From assembly GCF_024206475.1 (NCBI RefSeq), contig NZ_JAMBPR010000004.1, forward strand, positions 62,001-126,000: DNA of 64,000 nucleotides, read 5' to 3'. The translations under genes were made by a program, and so were the position numbers. Position 1 is the first letter of the stretch; each line of letters starts with the position of its first letter. This DNA is from Paraburkholderia sp. CNPSo 3274. GTDB lineage: Bacteria; Pseudomonadota; Gammaproteobacteria; Burkholderiales; Burkholderiaceae. The notes beneath the pieces were generated by a model. It made no database searches. It was not told the origin of the DNA and was given only the letters and a program-made list of their open reading frames with translations. Positions 33,849 to 41,685 of the stretch are shown here, piece by piece.

Positions 33849-34481
33849 ATGAATCTTCAAGACCAGATTGGCGTGCTCGAAGCGGGCGTCGATCAGCTCC
33901 TTCAGGCCGCCGCCGCCGCGCACGCACCGCGCGCCGATGAACGCGCCGCCGCAGTTCCCCAGCAGGAATCTCCCGTTGCAAGCAGCGAAGCGGAGCAAGC
34001 CGTCGCTGAGCAGCCGCGATCCGTTGCCGTCGATACGGCCGCGGATGCGGCCGTCGCCGCCGCGCCCGCAGATACCGTTGAAGCCGCCAATGCAACCGTG
34101 ACCGACACTGCCGAAGCCATCGAACCCGCTGCCGAGGCGGCCAACGCTGCGCATGCGCAGCCCGAATTGCACGTGGCGCGCCCGTCGCAGAACGAGATCA
34201 CGCTGACGATCGGCGGCCAGACGGTGACGCTCAACGCGCTGCAAGTCGGCCAGATGATCGAGGAACTGTCGAACGCACGCGCTTCGATGCAGCCCGAACC
34301 GCCGCCCGGCATTCCGCAAGGCTGGCGTTTCGCATCGACGAAGAATCCGATGATGGCCGTGCAGAAACAATCCAACGGCGACCGTCTGCTGGTGCTGCGC
34401 CACACGGGCCACGGCTGGGTGCCGTTCACGTTCTCGCCCGACATCGCCGTGCAGATGTACATGATGCTCACGCAGCGCTAA
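33849..34481 (+). CDS. Conserved hypothetical protein, Ala/Pro-rich, downstream of hpnA
   Basis: A 210-residue protein of unknown function. Residues 1-25 form a short helix (LQDQIGVLEAGVDQLLQA). Residues 25-115 are a low-complexity Ala/Glu/Val linker. Residues 115-210 look like a folded domain with ITLTIGGQTVTLNALQVGQ, PGIPQGWRFAS and VPFTFSPDIAVQMYMM. There is no signal peptide. It is 109 bp downstream of hpnA on the same strand and ends at a terminator, so it may be expressed with hpnA. A role in the hopanoid pathway is not supported by any motif. I recognise the type only as a Burkholderiales hypothetical protein. Confidence 0.72.
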   Translation: MNLQDQIGVLEAGVDQLLQAAAAAHAPRADERAAAVPQQESPVASSEAEQAVAEQPRSVAVDTAADAAVAAAPADTVEAANATVTDTAEAIEPAAEAANAAHAQPELHVARPSQNEITLTIGGQTVTLNALQVGQMIEELSNARASMQPEPPPGIPQGWRFASTKNPMMAVQKQSNGDRLLVLRHTGHGWVPFTFSPDIAVQMYMMLTQR

Positions 34482-34506
34482 CGCGCGAGCGGACACCGTC
34501 AAAACG

Positions 34507-34535
34507 AAAAAGCCGTCGAAATCGACGGCTTTTTT
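34507..34535. terminator. Bidirectional Rho-independent terminator
   Basis: Stem AAAAAGCCGTCGA / TCGACGGCTTTTT around a short loop (34520-34521), with a T-run on each strand. It separates the convergent hypothetical gene and hpnB. Confidence 0.92.
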
Positions 34536-34561
34536 CATGGGCTGCTCTGACAACGAGCGCC

Positions 34562-35734
34562 TCAACGCACGGGCGCCTGCACACGCGCCTTCCACTGACC
34601 GCCCTTGCCCCGCCAGAAGCGCCACGCCGAAGCGAACGTCGCGCCGACGTAGAACAGCGCGACGAGCGGCAGGAACGGCGCCCACAGCGGCGAGCGCCGG
34701 TAATAGGCAAGCATGGGCGAGTAGGCGCAGCACATCAGCGCCCAGGCGATCCACGCGGGCCAGCCCTTCGGCCCGAGCACGAGCGCGACCACGGGCGGCG
34801 CGAGATAGATGATCGTCATGCCGAGAAGCGTGCCCGCGAGCTGCCACGCCGAGTAGCGCAGCTGCGTGAACGCCGTGCGCGCGATCATGTTCCAGATGTC
34901 CTTCCACGAATCGTACGGGCGCAGCGACACGCTCTTCGCGGCAACGTCGAGCCGGATCGGGTGATGCCCTTCGCCGCGATGCTTGATGCGCGCAGCAAGG
35001 CTGCAGTCGTCGATCAGCTCGGCGCGGATCGACTCGATACCGCCCGCCTCTTCGAGCGCCTGGCGGCGCACCAGCATGCAGCCGCCGGCCGCGGCCGCCG
35101 TGCGGTTCTTCGGGTTGTTGACCCACGAGAACGGATAGAGCTTCGCGAAGAAGAACACGAAGGCCGGGATCAGCGCCTTTTCCCAGAATGAATCGCAGCG
35201 CAGCCGGACCATCAGCGAGACGAGGTCGCGGCCTTCGGCCTGCGCGCGCACCACGAGCTGCACGAGCGCTTCGGGCGGATGACCGATGTCGGCATCGGTG
35301 AGGAGCAGGTAGTCGGCGGGCAGCTTGAGCGTGCGCACCGCCTCGATACCCTGCGACTGCGCCCACACCTTGCCCGACCAGCCCGCCGGCAGCGGCTTGG
35401 CGGTAATCACACTGAGCTTTTCCGGGCACTGCAGCGCGAGCGCGGCGGCGCGCGCGGCTTCCGCGGTGCCGTCGGTGCTGTGGTCGTCGATCACGATCAC
35501 GTGAAACTCGCCACCGTAGTCCTGCTGGAGCAGCGAGCTGACGGCCTCGCCAATCGCGTCGGCCTCGTTGCGCGCCGGCACCACGGCGCACGCGGCGGGC
35601 CAGCCGTCCGCGGGCTCGACGATCGGCAGCGGCTCGGCCGGGCGCGCGCGCCAGAAACCGCCGCGCCCGAACAGCAGCACGAGCCAGATCAGCAGCGAGA
35701 GACAGGAGACGGCAAACAGAACGGTCGTAGTCAT
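34562..35734 (-). CDS. hpnB: Hopene-associated glycosyltransferase (HpnB)
   Basis: A 390-residue GT2-family membrane enzyme. An N-terminal membrane segment (residues 4-24) precedes the glycosyltransferase domain with AVVPARNEADAIG, VIVIDDHSTDGT and the metal-binding LLTDADIGHPP (DxD). The AELIDDCSLAARIK block is the acceptor-side ED motif. Two or three hydrophobic segments form the C-terminus. HpnB is regarded as transferring a sugar to extended hopanoids, though the donor is not proven. Its start overlaps the hpnC stop by 4 nt (ATGA), showing a coupled operon hpnC-hpnB. It ends in the terminator at 34507-34535. Confidence 0.9.
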   Translation of the reverse strand: MTTTVLFAVSCLSLLIWLVLLFGRGGFWRARPAEPLPIVEPADGWPAACAVVPARNEADAIGEAVSSLLQQDYGGEFHVIVIDDHSTDGTAEAARAAALALQCPEKLSVITAKPLPAGWSGKVWAQSQGIEAVRTLKLPADYLLLTDADIGHPPEALVQLVVRAQAEGRDLVSLMVRLRCDSFWEKALIPAFVFFFAKLYPFSWVNNPKNRTAAAAGGCMLVRRQALEEAGGIESIRAELIDDCSLAARIKHRGEGHHPIRLDVAAKSVSLRPYDSWKDIWNMIARTAFTQLRYSAWQLAGTLLGMTIIYLAPPVVALVLGPKGWPAWIAWALMCCAYSPMLAYYRRSPLWAPFLPLVALFYVGATFASAWRFWRGKGGQWKARVQAPVR

Positions 35735-36663
35735 GCGTTGTTACTCTCGATCGAAGGTGCGCGCACGCCCACGCGGCGCGACAGCCACATGGCCGCCGTG
35801 CGCAGGAGCACCACGGCCCAGTCGGGTGCGCGCAGCGCAGGCCGCGCGCGGAACACATCGTAGTCGTTACGCTCGATGACTTCGAGCATGCGCAGGCCGC
35901 CGTGCACGACGCTACAGAGTTCGAGGCCGAAGCGCCCCGGCACGCGCAGTGCGAGCGGCGCGCCGCTTACCATCAGCGCCTTCGCCCGCGCCACTTCGTT
36001 CGACATCAGCCCGCGCCAGGCGTCGTCCACGACGCCAGCGGCAATTTGCGGCTCCGTCACGCCGTAGCGCTGAAGATCTGCGAGCGGCAGGTAAATGCGG
36101 CCGCGCGCCCAGTCGGCGCTCACGTCCTGCAAGAAGGTGACGAGCTGCAAGGCGGTGCAGATCGCGTCGGAATCGGCCAGATTCTCGGGCGTCGCTTCGT
36201 GGATCAGATGCAGCATCAGATGGCCGACCGGGCTCGCCGAGCGCCGGCAAAAGTCCAGCAGCGCGAAGCGGTCGGCGTAGCGCGTCGTGTCGATATCCTG
36301 ATCGAACGCCGCGACGAGGTCGTAAAACGGCGCGAGCGGCAGGCGGCACTCGCGCACCACGTCCGCGAGCTTCGCGAACAGCATGGGGTGCACGCGCGCG
36401 GGACGCCCTTCAGCCACGGCGTTCAGGCCTTCGCGAAAATCGGCTAGGCGCGTGTGGCGCTCCTCGGAGCTCCAGTCGCCTTCGTCCGCGATGTCGTCGA
36501 GCGTGCGCGCGACGTGGTAGATCACGCCGACAGGCACGCGCAGCGCCTTCGGCAGCAGTACGCGCGCTACCGGAAAATCGTCGTAGTGGTCGGGTTCCAT
36601 CGAGGCGTCCAGAATGGGGTCGTATCCCCGGGTGCCATCCAGGCAACCCGCAGGACGCGACAT
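35731..36663 (-). CDS. hpnC: Squalene synthase HpnC (hydroxysqualene synthase)
   Basis: A trans-isoprenyl diphosphate synthase-like protein of about 310 residues. The first Asp-rich motif is in RTLDDIADEGDWS and the second in FLQDVSADWARGRIYLP. The opening HYDDFPVARVLLPK is characteristic of HpnC. HpnC converts presqualene diphosphate to hydroxysqualene, the step after HpnD. The start is uncertain: ATGs at 36690, 36663 and 36600 are in frame and none has a strong ribosome site; 36663 is chosen because the MSRPAGC stretch looks like coding sequence, while 36600 would start just before the conserved block. It overlaps hpnB by 4 nt. The paralogue hpnD is about 19 kb away. Confidence 0.88.
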   Translation of the reverse strand: MSRPAGCLDGTRGYDPILDASMEPDHYDDFPVARVLLPKALRVPVGVIYHVARTLDDIADEGDWSSEERHTRLADFREGLNAVAEGRPARVHPMLFAKLADVVRECRLPLAPFYDLVAAFDQDIDTTRYADRFALLDFCRRSASPVGHLMLHLIHEATPENLADSDAICTALQLVTFLQDVSADWARGRIYLPLADLQRYGVTEPQIAAGVVDDAWRGLMSNEVARAKALMVSGAPLALRVPGRFGLELCSVVHGGLRMLEVIERNDYDVFRARPALRAPDWAVVLLRTAAMWLSRRVGVRAPSIESNNA

Positions 36664-37009
36664 TTTAAGGGTTCCCGTGGTATGTTGCACCGCGCAACGC
36701 CGGGATGCCTGCTCCGGGCGCCGTCCTTCGCAGCGTGCGCGACGCGCTTTGCGCGGGCCGTGGAAGCGCCACGCAGCAGGCTTTTCGGAAAAAAAAGGAC
36801 GCTAACCGGGCTCCGCCGTCGCGCGCACGCCGCACCTGCGAGTGCTCCACACAGCAAACGAAAGGCGAAGGGGTTAAAATGCGCGTCTGGTTTTTACTCC
36901 GTCACCCCTTTGGCGGATTTTTGCATCCTTAATAATTAGACAGCCGCAGGCGATCAGGTCATTTTTACCGATTCGCTCGCCTTCTGCGGCAGTCGGAGTT
37001 CGCCACCTT
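36664..37009. other. Divergent intergenic region hpnC / ispH
   Basis: About 346 bp without a convincing gene. The half nearer ispH is relatively AT-rich. Imperfect inverted arms (GCCGCAGGCGA near 36943 and TCGCCTTCTGCGGC near 36975) could form a leader hairpin before ispH. Promoters for both hopanoid units should lie here, but no pair close to consensus was found. Confidence 0.5.
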
Positions 37010-37954
37010 ATGCGAGTGATCCTTGCCCAACCCCGCGGCTTTTGTGCGGGGGTTGTCCGCGCTATCGAAATCGTCGATCGCGCACTGCAGAAACACGGCG
37101 CGCCCGTCTACGTGCGCCATGAAATCGTCCACAACCGTCACGTGGTCGAAAACCTGCGCAACAAGGGCGCGCGTTTCGTGGAAGAGCTCGACGAAGTCCC
37201 GGAAGGCGCCGTGGCGATTTTCAGCGCCCACGGCGTGGCGAAGACCGTGGAACGCGCCGCCGAGGAACGCGACCTCGACGTGCTCGACGCCACCTGTCCG
37301 CTCGTCACCAAGGTTCATGTGCAGGGCCGCCAGTACGTCGCGGCGGGCCGCACGCTGATCCTGATCGGCCATGCCGGTCACCCTGAAGTGGAGGGCACGA
37401 TCGGCCAGATTCCCGGCGCCGTGCTTCTCGTGCAGAGCGAAGCCGACGTTTCGAAGCTCGATCTGCCGCTCGATGCACCGCTCGCGTACGTGACGCAAAC
37501 CACCCTTTCGGTGGACGACACGCGCGGCATCATCGACGCGCTGCTCACGCGGTTCTCCGACATCGTCGGGCCGGACACGCGCGACATCTGCTACGCGACG
37601 CAGAACCGGCAGGCGGCGGTGCGCGAACTGTCTGATCAGGTGGAGGTTCTGATCGTCGTCGGCGCGACGAACAGCTCGAACTCGAATCGTCTGCGCGAGA
37701 TCGGCAGCGAAACGGGTGTGCCGAGCTACCTCGTCGCCGACGGCTCGGAAGTGAAGTCCGAGTGGTTCGCCAATGTGCAAACGGTCGGCATCACGGCCGG
37801 CGCATCGGCGCCTGAAGAAATGGTTGAGAACGTCATTGACGCGCTGCGCGCGTTGGGGCCTGTCGAGGTGTCGACGATGGCGGGCCGTGAAGAAAAAGTC
37901 GAATTCAAGCTGCCGTCGAAGCTCTTGCAACCGCTCGTCGCGCGCGAAGTTTAA
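37010..37954 (+). CDS. ispH: 4-hydroxy-3-methylbut-2-enyl diphosphate reductase (IspH)
   Basis: A 314-residue [4Fe-4S] enzyme. Cluster ligands Cys12 (RGFCAGV), Cys96 (DATCPLV) and Cys194 (DICYATQ) are in place, with active-site His41, His124 and Glu126 at the usual positions. IspH makes isopentenyl and dimethylallyl diphosphate, the last step of the MEP pathway. Burkholderia genomes usually also carry another ispH near fkpB, so this is probably the hopanoid-linked second copy, supplying precursors for farnesyl diphosphate; the presence of the other copy cannot be checked here. The radical SAM gene hpnH follows after 12 bp, so the two form an operon. Confidence 0.95.
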   Translation: MRVILAQPRGFCAGVVRAIEIVDRALQKHGAPVYVRHEIVHNRHVVENLRNKGARFVEELDEVPEGAVAIFSAHGVAKTVERAAEERDLDVLDATCPLVTKVHVQGRQYVAAGRTLILIGHAGHPEVEGTIGQIPGAVLLVQSEADVSKLDLPLDAPLAYVTQTTLSVDDTRGIIDALLTRFSDIVGPDTRDICYATQNRQAAVRELSDQVEVLIVVGATNSSNSNRLREIGSETGVPSYLVADGSEVKSEWFANVQTVGITAGASAPEEMVENVIDALRALGPVEVSTMAGREEKVEFKLPSKLLQPLVAREV

Positions 37955-37966
37955 GGAGGACACGCT

Positions 37967-39118
37967 TTGTCTATTCCGCTGCTACAAAAAGTCCGCGTTG
38001 GCTCGTACATCTTTCGCCAGCATTTCAGCGGCAACAAGCGCTATCCGCTCGCGCTCATGCTCGAGCCGCTGTTCCGCTGCAATCTCGCCTGCAATGGCTG
38101 CGGCAAGATCGACTATCCGGATCCCATCCTGAACCAGCGCCTGTCGCTGCAGGAATGCCTCGAGGCAGTCGATGAGTGCGGCGCGCCGGTCGTTTCCATC
38201 GCAGGCGGCGAACCGCTGCTGCACAAGGAAATGCCGCAGATCGTGAAGGGCATCATGGCGCGCAAGAAGTTCGTGTATCTCTGCACGAACGCGCTGCTCA
38301 TGGAAAAGAAGATGGACGATTACGCGCCGAACCCGTACTTCGTCTGGTCGGTGCACCTCGACGGCGACCGCGAAGCGCACGACCACTCGGTCTCGCAGGA
38401 AGGCGTGTACGAAAAGGCCGTCGCGGCCATCAAGGAAGCCAAGCGCCGCGGCTTCCGCGTGAACATCAACTGCACGCTGTTCAACGACGCCGTGCCCGAG
38501 CGCGTGGCGAAGTTCTTCGACACGGTCGGCGAGATCGGCGTGGACGGCATCACGGTGTCGCCGGGTTATGCGTATGAGCGCGCGCCGGACCAGCAGCACT
38601 TCCTGAACCGCGACAAGACCAAGAACCTGTTCCGCGAAATCTTCAAGCGCGGCAACAACGGCAAGAAGTGGTCGTTCAGCCAGTCGAGCCTGTTCCTCGA
38701 CTTCCTGGCCGGCAACCAGACCTACGAATGCACGCCGTGGGGCAACCCGGCGCGCACGGTGTTCGGCTGGCAAAAGCCGTGCTATCTGGTCGGCGAAGGT
38801 TACGTGAAGACCTTCAAGGAACTGATGGAAACCACCGACTGGGACAAGTACGGCACGGGCAAGTATGAGAAGTGCGCGGACTGCATGGTCCACTGCGGCT
38901 TCGAGGCCACCGCCGTGATGGACACAGTCGCGCATCCGCTCAAGGCGCTGAAGGTCGCGATAAGCGGCCCGAAGACCGAAGGCGCATTCGTGAAGGACAT
39001 CCCGCTCGAGGGCGCGCGTCCGGCTGAATACGTGTTCTCGCGTCACGTCGAGATCAAGCTCGAAGAGATCAAGATCGCGGCCAAGACCAAGAAGCCGGCT
39101 ACGGTCGCGGCTAGCTAA
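37967..39118 (+). CDS. hpnH: Adenosyl-hopene transferase HpnH (radical SAM)
   Basis: A 383-residue radical SAM enzyme. Cys38, Cys42 and Cys45 (FRCNLACNGCGKI) form the CxxxCxxC site, and the SAM GGE motif is in SIAGGEPLLHKEM. A C-terminal Cys group is seen in KYEKCADCMVHCGFEA, of the SPASM/twitch type. HpnH adds the 5'-deoxyadenosyl radical to hopene, giving adenosylhopane, the first step of side-chain extension. The start codon is TTG at 37967, fixed by AAGGAGGA 6 nt upstream and by the family N-terminus SIPLLQKVRVG. It is cotranscribed with ispH and followed by a terminator. Confidence 0.95.
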   Translation: MSIPLLQKVRVGSYIFRQHFSGNKRYPLALMLEPLFRCNLACNGCGKIDYPDPILNQRLSLQECLEAVDECGAPVVSIAGGEPLLHKEMPQIVKGIMARKKFVYLCTNALLMEKKMDDYAPNPYFVWSVHLDGDREAHDHSVSQEGVYEKAVAAIKEAKRRGFRVNINCTLFNDAVPERVAKFFDTVGEIGVDGITVSPGYAYERAPDQQHFLNRDKTKNLFREIFKRGNNGKKWSFSQSSLFLDFLAGNQTYECTPWGNPARTVFGWQKPCYLVGEGYVKTFKELMETTDWDKYGTGKYEKCADCMVHCGFEATAVMDTVAHPLKALKVAISGPKTEGAFVKDIPLEGARPAEYVFSRHVEIKLEEIKIAAKTKKPATVAAS

Positions 39119-39150
39119 AGCGGTTTCCGCCACAGGCGGATGAAAAGCAA

Positions 39151-39194
39151 AAAGGGCGCAACGGTTTTAGCCGTTGTGCCCTTTGTCTTTTTTT
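39151..39194. terminator. Rho-independent terminator after hpnH
   Basis: Stem AAAGGGCGCAACGG (39151-39164) pairs with CCGTTGTGCCCTTT (39171-39184), one G-T wobble, with a T-run at 39188-39194. It also reaches the stop of the convergent propeller gene. Confidence 0.88.
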
Positions 39195-41167
39195 CACTTC
39201 GCACTGAATGGCGACATCGCTGCGTTCGCTGTGGTCGCGCTCGCCACCACCGGCGTCCAGCGATATACCACCGCGCTCGCAGCGTTGTAGTCATCCTTCG
39301 TCACGACATACTCGCCAGTCGAGCGCAGATACGCGCGCAGGCCATACATCGAATCCACGTCGTTGCCGACGTACACCGCGTTCGGGTTGCTATTGATGAG
39401 CGTCGTGTCGATCGCGCCCGTGGTGAGGTTGAACGCATCGATGTTCGGCACGGTGTGCACGTAGCCTACGAACAGATAGTTTCCGGCGGCCGCAATCGAT
39501 TTGGGATTCGCACTCGTGAGCGTGATCACCGGATTCGGCGCGCTCGTATTGCCGGCGAGCCAGCCGTGATACACCTCGACGCGCGTGCCGACCGCCGTCC
39601 AGTCGGCAATGCTCGCGTCCTCACCCGTGAGTATCATCGTGTCGCTTTCGGGCAGGTAGACGATGCGCGTGAGCCGCGAGATCGTGGCGGGAATCGGCGT
39701 GGTGATCGCGGCGCCCCAGAGCGGCTTGCCGGTCGAGTCGAAGCCGGTCAGCGGGTAGTGCGAAATGACGTTGGTCTTGTCGAGGCCAACCCAGAGGTCG
39801 CCCTTGCTGTCGAGACAAAAGCCGTTGCGCACCGGGGCCGTCGTATTGAACGCCGACCCCGGCAGCGTGTAGTCCGGAATGGCGATATAGCCGCTCGCCG
39901 CGTTGAAGTGGAAGAAGTAGAACGTATCGGGGTTCTGGCCGGCAGCCACGAGAATGCGCTGGCCGCCCACGCTCGCCACCTGCGCGAAATGCTCGCCTCG
40001 CGCGGTGTCGGCGAGATTGATGCGCGGATCGGACGGATACGTGATTGGGTCAATGGTGTTGGCAACAAAAGTGCCGCCAGCCGTGCCCGAATAGAGGTTC
40101 ACGCCGCCGTAGAAAAGCGCGCCGTCGGTGCCCGGATCCGGCGCCGCGTTGCCTTCGAAATTGAGCGACTGAAGCTTCCAGCGCAGCGTGCCGGTGCCGT
40201 CGTAAGCCTGCAGATCGGTGCCGCCGTTACGGCCGAGGTCCCACGAGCCGCCCCACGGATTGTTCAGCACGTACAGCGTGCCCGCGGAATCCTTGCCGAT
40301 GCCGACCACGCGCGTAAAGCGCTTGTCGCCCACCTGCCCCTTGATGCCCGTGGTCGTGTCGAGATAGCCGCCCGGAATGCCGAACGTGCCGGTTTGAGAA
40401 GGCGTGCCCGCGACGCTGAAGGTCTTGATGTTCATGTCGGGACCCGAGTCGCCGATCATCAACTGTGAGGTCTGCGAATCGAAATACAGCGACGACGGCC
40501 GCGCCGTGGACGCCAGCTGGATGGTGTTCAGGAGCTGACCGCCGGCGCTAAATTCGAGCACGGCGCCCGCGCTCTTCTGGGCGACCCAGAGGTTGCCGCT
40601 CGCGTCGAGCGTCAGCGCACCCGGGCCCGCCACGCCGATATCGCGTTGCCAGACGCCGTCCGTGGTGTACACGCGCACGCGGTTGCCGGGGAAATCGCTC
40701 ACGTAGAGCAGCGAGCCTGAGGTCGCGAGTCCGGTGATGACATCAGCGAGCTTTTCGGTCGTATCGGCGCTCACGGCGATGAGCAGGTCGCGCGCGCCGC
40801 TCGTGCGGTTGTATCGCCCGATGTTGCCGCTGCCATACGTCGCGTTGTACTGCATCGCGACGAACAGCGAAGTCGCGTTGCCTGTGATCGCGCCGCCCTG
40901 GAAGTCGCCGTGCCCGCCGATCGAGCCCAGGCTCTGACCGTTCTGGTAAATCGCCACGCCGCCTTCGTTTTCATCCCACATCGACGACGTATAGATGACG
41001 CCTTCGGGCGCGACCCACATCGAGCGGGCCACGTTGCCTACGTGCGTCGCGTTGGTGCCGTAGGTGTTCGCAATCCAGTCGGTGGAGTATTGCGCTTCGC
41101 AAACGGGCGTAACCGTTACGGTGAGAGCGGCCGCAAGCCATGCTGCGCCAATTCGATGCAAGATCAT
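39194..41167 (-). CDS. Secreted beta-propeller (NHL-like) protein of unknown function
   Basis: A 657-residue exported protein. A signal peptide ends near residue 25 (TPVCEAQYS). The rest consists of repeated four-strand units with patterns such as TLDASGNLWVAQ, GIGKDSAGTLYVLN and FCLDSKGDLWVGLD, each the xxDxxGNLWV signature of NHL or SMP-30-type propeller blades. Six to eight blades fit the length. It has no lipobox, no LPXTG-like anchor and no enzyme motif that I recognise. Ser/Thr/Asn content is higher than in the neighbours. Such proteins bind ligands or partners in the periplasm or outside. It lies between hpnH and the cstA unit and shares no operon with either. Confidence 0.8.
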   Translation of the reverse strand: MILHRIGAAWLAAALTVTVTPVCEAQYSTDWIANTYGTNATHVGNVARSMWVAPEGVIYTSSMWDENEGGVAIYQNGQSLGSIGGHGDFQGGAITGNATSLFVAMQYNATYGSGNIGRYNRTSGARDLLIAVSADTTEKLADVITGLATSGSLLYVSDFPGNRVRVYTTDGVWQRDIGVAGPGALTLDASGNLWVAQKSAGAVLEFSAGGQLLNTIQLASTARPSSLYFDSQTSQLMIGDSGPDMNIKTFSVAGTPSQTGTFGIPGGYLDTTTGIKGQVGDKRFTRVVGIGKDSAGTLYVLNNPWGGSWDLGRNGGTDLQAYDGTGTLRWKLQSLNFEGNAAPDPGTDGALFYGGVNLYSGTAGGTFVANTIDPITYPSDPRINLADTARGEHFAQVASVGGQRILVAAGQNPDTFYFFHFNAASGYIAIPDYTLPGSAFNTTAPVRNGFCLDSKGDLWVGLDKTNVISHYPLTGFDSTGKPLWGAAITTPIPATISRLTRIVYLPESDTMILTGEDASIADWTAVGTRVEVYHGWLAGNTSAPNPVITLTSANPKSIAAAGNYLFVGYVHTVPNIDAFNLTTGAIDTTLINSNPNAVYVGNDVDSMYGLRAYLRSTGEYVVTKDDYNAASAVVYRWTPVVASATTANAAMSPFSAK

Positions 41168-41391
41168 GAGAAGTTCTTTGATTCGTACACCTTACGGCGT
41201 AACTGTTGAAGATGCAGCGTTGCCCTCGTGGCAAACGCGCAGTCCGATTCCCGACGATTCGAATCCGTGCGTGCCCCGCGCGCGGGGTCATGCGTCGAAT
41301 GGGTGTGGAACTTCGTAAAAGTTAACGGCAACCGCACTGCGAGAATTGAGTGCTTTTTGATCGAACGCCGAGCCGCGAAGATTACAGACGT

Positions 41392-41422
41392 AAAAAAAGC
41401 GCGACGGCCTTCGCCGTCGCGC
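41392..41422 (-). terminator. Rho-independent terminator of the cstA-yjiX operon
   Basis: On the minus strand the perfect 10-bp stem GCGCGACGGC (41413-41422 and 41399-41408) closes a 4-nt loop and is followed by seven T residues (41392-41398). It lies 32 bp past the yjiX stop. Confidence 0.9.
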
Positions 41423-41453
41423 CTCGTGCTGAACGTATCCGCTCAGTCGGGAG

Positions 41454-41660
41454 TTAGCAGCACTTCCCTGAGCCCGACCCATACCGGGCGTTTTGCCGCT
41501 CGCGGAAAAACTCCTCATAGGTCATGACCGGGCGGTCGGGATGCGTCTCGCGCGCATGCGCGACGTAGCCCTCGTAGTCCGGCAAGCCGACCATCAAACG
41601 CATGGCCTGGCCGAGATAGCGCCCGGCCGTCTGTACGTTGTCGCGAAGTCCCGAGAACAT
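41454..41660 (-). CDS. yjiX: YbdD/YjiX family small protein (DUF466)
   Basis: A 68-residue protein with the family features YLGQAMRLMVGLPDYEGYV, the HPDRPVMTYEEFFRER stretch and a C-terminal GSGSGKCC. YjiX-like proteins are nearly always encoded straight after a CstA/BtsT carbon-starvation transporter, as here, 25 bp downstream of cstA. The function is unproven; a helper of the transporter is assumed. The ribosome site GGAG is 8 nt upstream. A terminator follows. Confidence 0.92.
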   Translation of the reverse strand: MFSGLRDNVQTAGRYLGQAMRLMVGLPDYEGYVAHARETHPDRPVMTYEEFFRERQNARYGSGSGKCC

Positions 41661-41685
41661 GGTGTGCTCCGTTCAGTAACGTCGA

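Noticed and set aside
33627..35858. A 743-residue open frame on the minus strand spanning parts of hpnA, the hypothetical gene and hpnB
   Set aside because: It is Arg/Ala-rich, crosses two genes and a terminator, and the real genes have clear family motifs in other frames. Long shadow frames are common in GC-rich genomes.
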